A program made the translations under genes and the position numbers. Under the pieces are notes generated by a model. It was not told the origin of the DNA. It saw nothing but the letters and a program-made list of their open reading frames with translations, and ran no database searches. A DNA stretch of 64,000 nucleotides, taken from assembly GCA_963714875.1 (NCBI GenBank), contig CAVQQI010000011.1:310001-374000 (forward strand). Direction: 5' to 3'. This document shows, one piece after another, positions 1-8,248 of the stretch; position 1 is the stretch's first letter; each line of letters begins with the position of its first letter. Source of the stretch: JBAOHV01 sp963714875 (GTDB lineage Bacteria > Actinomycetota > Acidimicrobiia > Acidimicrobiales > Microtrichaceae).

Positions 1-1738
1 CGGCGGTACCGGTGGCACGGACCTTGACCGCTCCCCCACGCCGCTGCGACACGGCGAGCACCACCAACAGCTGGCGCTGGTTCGGTCCACCGCGCTCGAC
101 CACGTCGCCCGGCTTCAGGCGGGTCAGGGACTGCTCCACCTCGCGTCGCGACCCCTTGGCGTCGCGCCGGGCGGCGCGGAGGTCCTGTTGGGCTCGGGCG
201 TAGCCGGCCACATCGAACACCTGGGTGGCGGCGCTGTCGGTGCCGGTCGGGGCCCCCGGGCCGCTGTCCTCGGTGACGGCGGCGAGGTCCGCTGCAAGGC
301 GGTCGCGTCGCGCCCGCAGCCGCACGACCGCCCGGTCGGCCTGGAACTGCGCGAAGGATCGGCTCAGCACCTCATGGGCGGTCTCGCGGTCGTAGCGGTG
401 GACCAGGTTGGCCGTCATGTTGTAGGTCGGTCGGAACGATGACGTCAGCGGGAAGTCGCGGCTGGCAGCGAGTGTGGCGATCTGGTCGAAGGTGGCGAAC
501 GGCGACCACAGCACGACCGCGGAGCCGGTGTCGTCGAGCCCTCGTCGTCCGGCACGACCGGTCAACTGGGTGAACTGGCCCGGCGTCAGGAACTCGTGGC
601 CCTCGCCGTTGTACTTCGAGAGGCGTTCGATGACCACCGCTCGGGCCGGCATGTTGATGCCGAGCGCCAACGTCTCGGTCGCGAACACCACCCTGAGCAG
701 CCCTTCGTTGAAGCAGTCCTCCACGGTCTCGCGGAACGCCGGGATCATTCCGGCGTGGTGCGCGGCGCAGCCCGCTTCGAGTGTGGTGAGCCACAGGTCG
801 TAGCCCAGGACGTCGAGGTCGTCGTCGGTCAGCGATCGTGTCCGGTACTCGGCCAGCTCCCGGATCCGGCTCCGCTCCGCTGCGTCGGTCAGTCGCAGCC
901 CTGCGGTCGTGCAGTAGCGGGCGGCTTCGTCACAGCCGTTGCGGCTGAAGATGAAGTAGATGGCGGGGAGCAACCCCTCGTCATCGAGGCGCTCGACCGT
1001 CTCGAGCCGGCGCGGGGTGTAGAAGCGGGAACGCGGGCGTCCGCGGGGCCGTCCGCCCTGCACGGGCCGGTCCGCGTCGAACCGGTGTCCTTCGGGGTTG
1101 GGTCGACCGTTGACCAACAGCGGCACCAGGTGCTCGCGCTCGGCGGTGCGGTCGCCCACGAGCAGGATGGGATCCAGACGGATGGGGCGTTCGTGCTCGA
1201 TCACGGTGTCGGTCGGTCCGCGCAGGGCCTCGATCCAGTCGCCCAGCTCGTCGGCGTTGGACACCGTCGCGGAGAGGCACACGAACCGCACGGCGCGCGG
1301 GGTGTGCACCAGCACCTCCTCCCAGACCGGACCCCGGTAGGCATCGGCCAGGAAGTGCACCTCGTCGAGCACCACCCATGCGAGCCCGTCGAGCGCGGCG
1401 GACCCGGCGTAGACCATGTTGCGCAGGACCTCGGTGGTCATGACGACGACCGGAGCATCCGCGTTGATCGAGTGGTCCCCGGTCAACAGGCCCACGGTGT
1501 CGTCGCCCAGCTCGCGGCGTAGGTCGGTGAACTTCTGGTTGGACAGCGCCTTGATCGGAGCGGTGTAGAAGCACTTGGAGCCGCCAGCGACGGCGAGGCC
1601 GACCGCGTGCTCGGCCACGACGGTCTTGCCGGATCCGGTCGGTGCAGCCACGAGCACGTTGCTGCCACGGTCGATGGACGCGATGGCCGCCTGCTGGAAG
1701 GGGTCGAGTGGGAAGTCCCGCTCGAACTGCGTGCTCAG
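1..1738 (-). CDS. helY: HelY/Mtr4-type DEAD/DEAH-box RNA helicase (3' end outside window)
   Basis: Superfamily 2 helicase of the Ski2/Mtr4 type, probably acting in RNA turnover. About 579 residues lie in the window and the C-terminus is cut off by the left edge. Visible motifs are GSGKT (residues 35-39), a DEVH box, SAT, and QLTGRAGRRG in the second RecA domain. A short Q-motif-like start (FQQAAI) precedes the Walker A, as in mycobacterial HelY. There is no ATG, GTG or TTG near this N-terminus. The best-placed start is CTG at 1738, which overlaps the tatC stop as CTGA, just as other pairs here overlap as ATGA or GTGA. It is the last visible gene of the tat cluster, and M. tuberculosis has the same tatA-tatC-helY order. 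Family is certain; the start is inferred. Confidence 0.9.
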   Translation of the reverse strand, partial: MSTQFERDFPLDPFQQAAIASIDRGSNVLVAAPTGSGKTVVAEHAVGLAVAGGSKCFYTAPIKALSNQKFTDLRRELGDDTVGLLTGDHSINADAPVVVMTTEVLRNMVYAGSAALDGLAWVVLDEVHFLADAYRGPVWEEVLVHTPRAVRFVCLSATVSNADELGDWIEALRGPTDTVIEHERPIRLDPILLVGDRTAEREHLVPLLVNGRPNPEGHRFDADRPVQGGRPRGRPRSRFYTPRRLETVERLDDEGLLPAIYFIFSRNGCDEAARYCTTAGLRLTDAAERSRIRELAEYRTRSLTDDDLDVLGYDLWLTTLEAGCAAHHAGMIPAFRETVEDCFNEGLLRVVFATETLALGINMPARAVVIERLSKYNGEGHEFLTPGQFTQLTGRAGRRGLDDTGSAVVLWSPFATFDQIATLAASRDFPLTSSFRPTYNMTANLVHRYDRETAHEVLSRSFAQFQADRAVVRLRARRDRLAADLAAVTEDSGPGAPTGTDSAATQVFDVAGYARAQQDLRAARRDAKGSRREVEQSLTRLKPGDVVERGGPNQRQLLVVLAVSQRRGGAVKVRATGTA

Positions 1739-2541
1739 GCCGACGCCCCTTCGGACTCGGCATCGGGTGTGCCGGAGCGCCGTCGCACGAGCAGTCGACC
1801 GAACAACAGGCTGAGCTCGTAGAACAGGTACATCGGCACCGCCAGCGCTGCGAGCGAGAAGGGGTCCCCGCTCGGGGTGATGGCCGCCGCCAGGATGACG
1901 ATGATGAGCACCGTCTGACGACGCCACTGCGCGAGCTGGTGGTGGGTCACCACACCGGTCATCTGGAGGGCGACCAGGACGATGGGGAACTCGAAGCCCA
2001 CGCCGAAGGCCAGCATCATGAACAGCGAGAGACGCACGAACTCGTTCGGGCCCGAGCGGATGTCCAGGTCCGGGCCGCCGATCTGCACCAGGAACTCCAC
2101 CGCACGGGCCAGGGTCAGGTACGCGACTGCCGCGCCCATGGCGAACAGCGCGACCGATGAGGCGACGAACGCGATGGCATAGCGCCGCTCCCGTCGGTAC
2201 AGGCCCGGGGCGATGAAACGCCACAGCTGCCACAACAAGATGGGCATGGCCATGAACAACCCGCCGTACCCGGCGACCCTGAGGCGCAGGCTGAAGGGGT
2301 CCAGGATGTTGACGACCAGGAAGTCGCAGTTCGCCTCGGGGTTCTGACCCACCAGCGCCGTGCAGTACGGCTGGTTGAGCAGCTCGATGAACCACGGGTA
2401 CATGAACCACGCGGGGATCATCAGCACGAACACCGACCCGACGGCGATCAACAGGCGGTAGCGCAGCTCACGCAGGTGGTCGCCCAACGTCATGTCGGCG
2501 CCGTTGCGTTCAGCGCCCTTGAGGATCTCGGGCCGCTTCAT
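1735..2541 (-). CDS. tatC: TatC, twin-arginine translocase receptor subunit
   Basis: Integral membrane core of the twin-arginine protein export pathway; it binds the RR signal peptide together with TatB. The 268-residue length is normal for the family. The conserved HLRELRYRL stretch (about 22-30) comes just before the first membrane segment, a family FEFP motif lies further on, and about six hydrophobic segments can be seen. The start ATG overlaps the upstream tatB-like stop by four bases (ATGA), indicating translational coupling. The downstream helicase overlaps its stop. Identification is secure. Confidence 0.95.
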   Translation of the reverse strand: MKRPEILKGAERNGADMTLGDHLRELRYRLLIAVGSVFVLMIPAWFMYPWFIELLNQPYCTALVGQNPEANCDFLVVNILDPFSLRLRVAGYGGLFMAMPILLWQLWRFIAPGLYRRERRYAIAFVASSVALFAMGAAVAYLTLARAVEFLVQIGGPDLDIRSGPNEFVRLSLFMMLAFGVGFEFPIVLVALQMTGVVTHHQLAQWRRQTVLIIVILAAAITPSGDPFSLAALAVPMYLFYELSLLFGRLLVRRRSGTPDAESEGASA

Positions 2542-3110
2542 GGCAGCGAGGAACCCGGCGGCGTCCCCGCATCGGTTCCGTCCGACGGCGTCGCTGTGTG
2601 GTCGCGCGCCGCATCCTGGGGCTCCGGGGTGTCGTCCAGCGCGGCGGCCCGGCCCTGCGCCACCTCCCCGTCGTCCACAGGGTGCCCGGCGCCCTCGTCG
2701 TCTCCGGCGCCCTCGTCGTCTCCGGCGGCGTCGGCGTTCTCGGCGGCGTCCTCGGCGGCGTCGGCGTTCCCATCGGCCTCATCGGCCTGTTGCTCGGCGA
2801 TCCGTGCCTCACGCTTGGCTCGCTCCTCTGCCTCTGCCTCCAGCGCGTACTCGGTCAGCTTCTGGCGCGGCCGCGCAGCGAGCTCGCCGAGCTCCTTGAG
2901 CGGCTGCATCGACGGGTCGGCCATGACATCGCGGAGCTCCGACTGGGCTCCCTCGGTCATGGTGCGCAACTTGGCGATCATCTTGCCGGCACCGCGAGCC
3001 ATCTCGGGGATGCGTTCAGGGCCGAGCACGACCAGCGCGACGAGCGCGATGATCAGCATCTCCGTGCCCTTCAGGTTCTCGAGGAAGCCGGTGAGGCCGG
3101 TCCCGGCCAT
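2538..3110 (-). CDS. tatB: Sec-independent translocase TatB-like protein
   Basis: Single-span component of the Tat translocase. The membrane helix at about residues 18-32 runs into LGPERIPEMARGAGK, the hinge and amphipathic helix typical of TatB (the ERIP/ERLP form) rather than the FG-KLPE hinge of TatA. The 190-residue protein has a long, low-complexity Ala/Asp/Glu/Gly tail after about residue 105, which includes two copies of GDDEGA. A TAGGCT hexamer six bases before the ATG suggests a leaderless mRNA. It overlaps tatC by four bases. No separate tatA is in the window, so it may serve as TatA, TatB or both. Confidence 0.85.
   Translation of the reverse strand: MAGTGLTGFLENLKGTEMLIIALVALVVLGPERIPEMARGAGKMIAKLRTMTEGAQSELRDVMADPSMQPLKELGELAARPRQKLTEYALEAEAEERAKREARIAEQQADEADGNADAAEDAAENADAAGDDEGAGDDEGAGHPVDDGEVAQGRAAALDDTPEPQDAARDHTATPSDGTDAGTPPGSSLP
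2689..2724. repeat. Two exact tandem copies of an 18-base unit inside tatB
   Basis: The unit GCGCCCTCGTCGTCTCCG occurs twice head to tail (2689-2706 and 2707-2724). It encodes the duplicated acidic GDDEGA segment in the TatB-like tail. The flanking bases (to about 2770) continue as looser GGCGTCGGCGTTCTC-like repeats. This tract is likely to expand and contract by slippage in steps of six residues without breaking the frame. Confidence 0.8.
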
Positions 3111-3116
3111 CAGGTC

Positions 3117-3122
3117 AGCCTA
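3117..3122 (-). promoter_or_regulatory. Candidate -10 element (TAGGCT) for leaderless tatB
   Basis: TAGGCT lies exactly six bases upstream of the tatB ATG and there is no Shine-Dalgarno sequence in between. The spacing places transcription initiation at or next to the start codon. No clear -35 was identified. Confidence 0.5.
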
Positions 3123-3314
3123 CCGAGGTGCTCGTTCGGCCACGGCGTCACGCACCGCGTCGGCACCGCTGCGCAGCTCGGCGGCGCGTTGGTGGCACAG
3201 CGCCGGATCGATGGCGGAGATCGTCAGGGCAGCGGCCTCGACACGCCCGGCGCTCCTGGCGGCCATCAACGCCGCGAGGGCGAGCAACGTCAGCGTCAGC
3301 ACCACGGCGATCAC
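3120..3314 (-). CDS. Small membrane protein of unknown function
   Basis: This is a 64-residue reading frame. Residues 2-20 are hydrophobic (a signal anchor or single membrane helix) and the rest is a charged, mostly helical segment with two Cys-free Ala/Arg-rich stretches. It ends nine bases before tatB and follows the zinc-ribbon gene, so it fits the same minus-strand series. I do not recognise the family. It could be a chance frame in GC-rich DNA, but gene packing in this region favours a real gene. Confidence 0.45.
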   Translation of the reverse strand: MIAVVLTLTLLALAALMAARSAGRVEAAALTISAIDPALCHQRAAELRSGADAVRDAVAERAPR

Positions 3315-3361
3315 CTCTTCACCGTAGCCCTCGCCGCGCCGCGCCCCGGATCAGCGCTGGT

Positions 3362-3691
3362 TCAGCTCTCGGTCATCGTTGCGAGTGTCACGTACCAGTC
3401 GGGTGTGTTCAGCAGGTCGTGGAAGTCGAGCACGTCATCGTGGGTGATCGCCTGGCCGCCCTTGCGCTCGTTGAGCTCGGACGGGAGTCGCCACGTCTCG
3501 GAGTCGACGCCGGCGGCGAGCAGGACGTCCACGACGTGGGTCTCGGCGGGCCGGACCTCGATCATGCGACAGACAGGGCAGCGGAACAGATAGCTCGCTT
3601 CATCGGTATCGGAACAGGTCCGGACCCGCAGGTCACGCGAACGCAGCTCCACATCACCGCAGTCACTACAGGTCGCACGGATCAGCGCCAT
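3362..3691 (-). CDS. Zinc-ribbon protein of unknown function
   Basis: A 109-residue protein with an N-terminal Cys knuckle CSDC (8-11) and a second CPVC pair about 40 residues later, which together should hold one zinc ion. The C-terminal half is acidic and helical. The start is chosen because a GAGGAGA ribosome-binding site sits six bases before this ATG; the frame stays open upstream but without conserved character. It starts at the position from which the plus-strand GDPD-like gene is read in the opposite direction. The function is unknown. A role in nucleic-acid or protein binding is only a guess from the ribbon. Confidence 0.7.
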   Translation of the reverse strand: MALIRATCSDCGDVELRSRDLRVRTCSDTDEASYLFRCPVCRMIEVRPAETHVVDVLLAAGVDSETWRLPSELNERKGGQAITHDDVLDFHDLLNTPDWYVTLATMTES

Positions 3692-3810
3692 TGATGTCTC
3701 CTCGTTCGCCGTACCCGATCTCTTTCGGCTCCGACCCCTCAGCAGTTGACCTTTCGGGCAGAATCGAGCGGTTCGACCGTGCAGCGCCTCGCTGGCAACA
3801 TGGCTCCCGG

Positions 3811-4518
3811 ATGCCGCCCACCTACCCCCCGCTGTCGCTCCCCGCCGTGCTGTTCGCCCACCGCGGTGCTCGTGCACACGCACCCGAGAACACGATGGAG
3901 GCCTTCAGGCTCGCGCTGCGACTCGGCGCCACCGGCATCCGCAGCACGGCGTGGGCCAGCGCTGATGGCGCTGTGGTGCTCGATGCGTCGGGATCGGTCG
4001 GCGGGCGGTTCCGGCGTCGCCCGATCTCCGGGTCCGCAGCCGCGGAGCTCCCCGACGAGCTGGTCACGTTGGCGGACCTCTTCGGCGAGGTCGGTGCGGA
4101 GTACGAGCTGTTCCTCGAGGTGCCCGATCCGGGGGCGCTGGATCTGGTCCTCGGTGCCGCGACCGCCGCTGGGGCACTAGCTCGACTGTGGCTGTCCCAT
4201 CCGGATCTGGACGAGCTGGCGTCCTGGCGCGACCGCTGTGGCGCAGCCCGTCTGGTGCACACCACGAGGCAGGCGTCGATGGAGCGAGGCCCGGAGCACC
4301 ATGGCGCTCGGCTGCGCGAGCTGGGGGTGGACGCGGTCGAGCTGCACCACATGGAGTGGGGTGCAGGGTCGGTGGCCCTCTACCACCGCTTCGGTCGGTA
4401 CTGCATCGGATCAGATGCGCAGCAGGAGCGAGTGATCTCGGCGCTGCTCGACATGGGCATCGACGGGGTCGTCAGCGACCACGTGGACCGGATGGTGGAC
4501 TCGGTCACCGCCCGGTGA
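3811..4518 (+). CDS. Degenerate glycerophosphodiester phosphodiesterase-like protein
   Basis: A 235-residue TIM-barrel protein of the GDPD family by its N-terminus (AHRG at 16-19, ENT at 26-28) and its C-terminal DMGIDGVVSDH signature. It aligns without gaps with the intact GDPD at 50,985 over the first 60 residues. The metal ligands E44, D46, H59 and D60 of that protein are replaced here by R, T, A and S. Phosphodiesterase activity is therefore unlikely, and it may be a binding protein. It is the only plus-strand gene within the tat/paf series. The frame is open upstream to 3691, but the conserved domain starts here and the start codon is uncertain. Confidence 0.75.
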   Translation: MPPTYPPLSLPAVLFAHRGARAHAPENTMEAFRLALRLGATGIRSTAWASADGAVVLDASGSVGGRFRRRPISGSAAAELPDELVTLADLFGEVGAEYELFLEVPDPGALDLVLGAATAAGALARLWLSHPDLDELASWRDRCGAARLVHTTRQASMERGPEHHGARLRELGVDAVELHHMEWGAGSVALYHRFGRYCIGSDAQQERVISALLDMGIDGVVSDHVDRMVDSVTAR

Positions 4519-4541
4519 CCGTCGCCCGCTGACCGAGCTGC

Positions 4542-5144
4542 TCAGAGGGCGCCCATGCGACCCGGCGGCCACATGATCATGAACGCCCGACCGATGACCG
4601 AGTCGGTGGGCACCGGGCCGAACACCCGTCCGTCGCTCGAGTTCTGGCGGTTGTCGCCCAGGACGAGCACCTCCCCCTCGGGGACCGTGAGCTCCTCCTC
4701 GATCCCGACCGTCGGGGTGGAGGGCGGCAGGTACGGCTCCTCGAGCAGTCGCCCGTCGATGTACACCCGGCCGTCGCGGGTGACGATCTGCTCACCCGGC
4801 AACCCGATGACCCGCTTGATCAGGTCCTTGGGCTCGTTCGGGCCGGCCGGCAGGTTGTCGGGACGCTCGAAGACCACGACGTCGCCGCGGTTCAGGTCGT
4901 GGGCGTCATAGCTGAGCTTGTTGACCAGCACCCTGTCGCCCATCTCCAAGGTGGGAACCATGGATTCCGAGGGGATCCGGAACGCCTGGACGACGAAGGT
5001 CTTGATCAGGAGGGCCACCACGACCGCACCCACGATGACCGCCACCCATTCCAGGGTGTTGCGGGTCGATGAGTGACCCCGACGTCGCCGTACGACCTGG
5101 GGCGACGTCGGTGGGATGGCGTCGCTGGCGGTCGGCTCACTCAT
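4542..5144 (-). CDS. lepB: Signal peptidase I
   Basis: Membrane-bound serine protease that removes signal peptides from secreted proteins. It has a cytoplasmic N-terminus, one membrane helix at about residues 31-52, then the catalytic Ser61 in SESMVPTL and the general-base Lys110 in KRVIGLPGE. The GDNRQNSSDGR box near the C-terminus completes the family signature. The 200-residue length is typical. The open frame extends upstream to 5456, but that part is antisense-like composition within pafC. The ATG at 5144 has a TAGCGT hexamer seven bases before it. It lies between pafC and the tat genes, so export functions cluster here. Confidence 0.95.
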   Translation of the reverse strand: MSEPTASDAIPPTSPQVVRRRRGHSSTRNTLEWVAVIVGAVVVALLIKTFVVQAFRIPSESMVPTLEMGDRVLVNKLSYDAHDLNRGDVVVFERPDNLPAGPNEPKDLIKRVIGLPGEQIVTRDGRVYIDGRLLEEPYLPPSTPTVGIEEELTVPEGEVLVLGDNRQNSSDGRVFGPVPTDSVIGRAFMIMWPPGRMGAL

Positions 5145-5151
5145 CGTGGCA

Positions 5152-5157
5152 ACGCTA
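5152..5157 (-). promoter_or_regulatory. Candidate -10 element (TAGCGT) for leaderless lepB
   Basis: TAGCGT ends seven bases before the lepB ATG and overlaps the last codons of pafC (whose stop ends at 5155). It would let lepB be expressed separately from the paf genes. Confidence 0.5.
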
Positions 5158-6129
5158 CAGCGGTCCCGGGGCAACCTGGCCCCGCTCGTACCGGTCGAGG
5201 ATCCGACGGGCGGCCTGCACCCCAGTGGCCCCGAGCGGCGCGTCGGTGCCGAGTTCCGTGGCGGCGACGCCGGGGCCGAGGCGCAACAGCAGTCGTTCCA
5301 GCCACTGCGTGGTCGTGACCGGCAGGACGATGCGCAACCTGCCGTCGTCGGTCTCGCTGACCTCGTCACAGGGGTAGGTCGCGGCCACCCAGGCAGCCTC
5401 GGCCGGAGCGAGCAGCTCCACCGTGCGGCGGTTCTCGGACAGCTCGAACGGCGCATCGGTCAGTTCGGCCGGCGGTTCGAAACGCTCAGGTTCCACGACG
5501 GCGGTGCGGATGCGGTCGACCCGGAACAGTCGCTCGCCACCTGCGGTGTGGCACATGGCCCAGAGGTACCAGTGACCCTCGCGCGAGACCAGTCGGTACG
5601 GGTCGACGGTGCGCTGGGACCGTTCGTCGCGCCCGTAGCTGTAGTAGTCGATGGTCAGCTGCTGGTGGTCCTGCACCGCCCGTCGGGTGGTCGCGAGCAC
5701 CTCCGGGTCGGCCTCGCCGAGCGCGACCTCGACGGACTCTGCAGCGCCCTCGCCCAGGGCGGCACCGAGCTTGTCGACCGCCCGCTGCAGCGTGCCGTCG
5801 GGATCGGTGCCGGGGCGGGCACCCAGGGCACGACCGGCGGCCAGCAGGGTCAGCGCCTCTGCGTGGGTGAGCCGCAACGGGCGACGGAAGTAGTCGCCGA
5901 GGTGCACCGTGACCCGGTCCTCATCGATGGTGACCTCGGCCAGCATGTCGGGGGTGAAGGGGTGCAGGCCGACGTTGTAGAACACGAAGTCCAGGTCGGC
6001 GAGCAGCGCGGCGCGCTCCATCCCGAACCGGGTGCAGATCTCCTCGACGGTGGCGCCCTGGTGCTGCACGATCCACGGCAGGACCGCAAGGATGCGCTGC
6101 ACCCGCTCCGTGGCGGTGACCCTGCTCAT
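5155..6129 (-). CDS. pafC: PafC, WYL-domain transcriptional activator
   Basis: Second half of the PafBC heterodimer, which in mycobacteria activates the RecA/LexA-independent DNA-damage response. It has an N-terminal winged helix-turn-helix (about 5-65), then a WYL domain containing RLVSREGHWYLWAMC and a C-terminal WCX extension ending near PLGATGVQAARRI. The length of 324 residues is as expected. The start ATG overlaps the pafB stop by four bases, so the two subunits are co-translated. Confidence 0.93.
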   Translation of the reverse strand: MSRVTATERVQRILAVLPWIVQHQGATVEEICTRFGMERAALLADLDFVFYNVGLHPFTPDMLAEVTIDEDRVTVHLGDYFRRPLRLTHAEALTLLAAGRALGARPGTDPDGTLQRAVDKLGAALGEGAAESVEVALGEADPEVLATTRRAVQDHQQLTIDYYSYGRDERSQRTVDPYRLVSREGHWYLWAMCHTAGGERLFRVDRIRTAVVEPERFEPPAELTDAPFELSENRRTVELLAPAEAAWVAATYPCDEVSETDDGRLRIVLPVTTTQWLERLLLRLGPGVAATELGTDAPLGATGVQAARRILDRYERGQVAPGPL

Positions 6130-7091
6130 GCAGCAGCCCCTGCGTCAGCGAACGAGCGGAGCCACCGCACCAGCTCCTCACGGAGGTCGGGAGGTGAGAG
6201 CAGTTCGGCGCGATCGAGCTGGCTCAGCACGAAGCTGCGCAGTGCCACCGGGTTGCGCACCGTCAGCTCGATGACCAGCGATCCGTCGTCGCGGCGCTCG
6301 ACGACGTCCAGACCGGGGTCCTCGTTCAGCACCGAGCGGGCGATGTCGGCGTCGAGCAGCACCCTGGCCGCACGAGGCTCGGCGCTGCCGAGCTCCCACG
6401 GCCGGAGGCGTACTCCGTGCACCTCGCCGGGCGAGTCGAATGTACCGGGCGACCCACTGCTGACGTCGCCGTCGATCCGGTCGAGCCGGAAGCTCCGGCG
6501 GGCGTCGCGTGCGCGGTCGAACCCGGTCAGGTACCAGCGGCCGCGCTCGAACTGCAGCCGGTGGGGCTGGACGGTGCGTGTCTCGCCGCTGTAGCCGAAG
6601 TGCACCTCGCGACGCTCGAGTACCGCGACGAACAGGTCGAGCAGCGCCGGGGCCGCCGGCAGCGCGCCCAAGGGCGTCCCCGCAGCGGCTCCCTGCGGTG
6701 CGTCCGGCCCCGACGTCGGGACGACACCGCCGAGCTTGCGCAGACCCTCCTCGGCGTCGTCGGGGTCGAGTCCTTCCAGCTGCACCGCCGTGGCCGCCAG
6801 CTGGATGGCCGCCAGCTCGTCGAGTTCGAAACCTGGGTCGGGCAGCTCGTAGCGGGACCGCTCGATGGTGTAGGCCGAGGTCGGTTGCTCGTGGTGGCCG
6901 ACCTGCACCGTCTCGATCGGCACGCCGAGCTCGCGCAGATCGTCCTTGTCCCGCTCGAACGAACGGTGGAACGCCTCGTCGGATGTGCCCGCGTAACCGG
7001 GTACACGGGTGCGGATCTCCTCGGCGGTCATGGGCACCCGTGCCTCGAGCAGGGCGGCGGTCAGGTTGAGCAGGCGATCGAGCTTGGCCAC
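6126..7091 (-). CDS. pafB: PafB, WYL-domain transcriptional activator
   Basis: First half of the PafBC regulator. The 321-residue protein opens with MAKLDRLLNL and a winged helix-turn-helix (about 1-75), followed by a helical linker and a WYL domain with LQFERGRWYLTGFDRAR. The conserved mycobacterial role is transcription activation of DNA repair genes after damage; the name does not imply a proteasome function. The GTG start has TAGGAT six bases upstream and no ribosome-binding site. Confidence 0.93.
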   Translation of the reverse strand: MAKLDRLLNLTAALLEARVPMTAEEIRTRVPGYAGTSDEAFHRSFERDKDDLRELGVPIETVQVGHHEQPTSAYTIERSRYELPDPGFELDELAAIQLAATAVQLEGLDPDDAEEGLRKLGGVVPTSGPDAPQGAAAGTPLGALPAAPALLDLFVAVLERREVHFGYSGETRTVQPHRLQFERGRWYLTGFDRARDARRSFRLDRIDGDVSSGSPGTFDSPGEVHGVRLRPWELGSAEPRAARVLLDADIARSVLNEDPGLDVVERRDDGSLVIELTVRNPVALRSFVLSQLDRAELLSPPDLREELVRWLRSFADAGAAA

Positions 7092-7097
7092 GAGGTG

Positions 7098-7103
7098 ATC
7101 CTA
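7098..7103 (-). promoter_or_regulatory. Candidate -10 element (TAGGAT) for leaderless pafB
   Basis: TAGGAT lies six bases before the pafB GTG start, within the nine-base gap to the DUF3866 gene. It would make pafBC a separate leaderless transcription unit. Confidence 0.5.
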
Positions 7104-8168
7104 CGGGTTGTCGGTCCGGGCCTCGTGCGGGCCGTCCGGCCCCGTCGGGCCGCCAGCGTGCCGGGCGAGCAGGCGTCCTGCGGCGATGCAGGTGGCGAAG
7201 AAGAGCGGGTCCTCGTGCACCGTGCGGCCCATGGTGGTCACGTGCAGATCGAACCGCTCGAACAGCTCCGCAGCCGTCGGCCCGTCACCCACGTCGGCGA
7301 CACGGACACCGTGCAGCTCGGCTGCCTCCGCGGGCACCGGCGCGACCCATGGCGCGGCACTGCTCAGCGACAGCGCGGTGCGGGTGTGGTGCGACACGCC
7401 CCGGTGCCGATCGCGGTGATCGCCGCTCGAGGCGCGCACGCACAACACCGGCGTTCCACCGAGTGCGGCCACGGTGTCGAGGATCGGCGCGACCTCTATC
7501 CCGGTGGTCCCCAGCCGCGTGCCGGTGCCGACCACACCAGGCCCCATCCCCACCACCACGGCGTCAGCGCCGCAGACGTGCACCGCCATGCCCAGTGCCG
7601 AGGCCACCGTGACGGCCTCCAGGTCGCCGCCGAACGCATGCCCGGCGGTGACGGTGCTGTGGATCAGGTCCTTGTCACGCAGGGCGACCACCAGGTCCGA
7701 CAACACGATCGGAAGGCTCGCTCCGTCGGTCATGACGTACACGAGGCGTCGACCTGGGGCGGCATCGGCGAACGATGCAGCGACCGTCGCCACCTGGCTG
7801 TGCACCGAGCAGACCGCCACCGGCACCCCCTCCAGCGGCTCATCGACCTCGGGGTGGCTCAGCTCGTCGGTCCCGGCGTCGAACTGCAGGCTGGTGTACC
7901 GCAGCTTCATGATGTGCTCGGGCCCCGGTTCGACGAGCTCCTCACGTGCCAGGTTCCAGTGCACGACGTGCCACCCGCCGGTGCCCAGGCCGAGTTCGAC
8001 CGCGGTCGTGTTGAGCACCAGCCGGTCGCCGACGGCACAGGTTCCGGTCAGCTGGGTCACCACGTAGGCACGGGACTCGCTGCCATCGGGCATCTGCACC
8101 GCCAGGCGTTGCAGGCCGGGTCGTTCGGAGAGGATCTCGGTGACCTGCGCGGTCCGGAAGCTCGGCAC
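7101..8168 (-). CDS. DUF3866 family protein
   Basis: A 355-residue protein of the DUF3866 family, found in actinobacteria and Firmicutes with no assigned reaction. The N-terminal part (about 1-75) looks like a small beta domain that contains LTGTCAVGDRLVLNTTAVELGLGTGG. The remainder is an alpha/beta region with the family stretches VVCSVHSQVA-like (about 118-128), YVMTDGASLP and GPGVVGTGTRLGTTGIE, rich in Gly loops. Recognition is from memory of the family pattern. It sits between pafA and pafB. The GTG start has TAGACC six bases upstream. Confidence 0.8.
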   Translation of the reverse strand: MPSFRTAQVTEILSERPGLQRLAVQMPDGSESRAYVVTQLTGTCAVGDRLVLNTTAVELGLGTGGWHVVHWNLAREELVEPGPEHIMKLRYTSLQFDAGTDELSHPEVDEPLEGVPVAVCSVHSQVATVAASFADAAPGRRLVYVMTDGASLPIVLSDLVVALRDKDLIHSTVTAGHAFGGDLEAVTVASALGMAVHVCGADAVVVGMGPGVVGTGTRLGTTGIEVAPILDTVAALGGTPVLCVRASSGDHRDRHRGVSHHTRTALSLSSAAPWVAPVPAEAAELHGVRVADVGDGPTAAELFERFDLHVTTMGRTVHEDPLFFATCIAAGRLLARHAGGPTGPDGPHEARTDNP

Positions 8169-8248
8169 CGGAGTGGTCTAGCCCAGATCCCCCGCTCCCC
8201 CGGTGACACCGGCGTCCTCTGCGACCCGATGTGCCGCTGGATGCAGGA

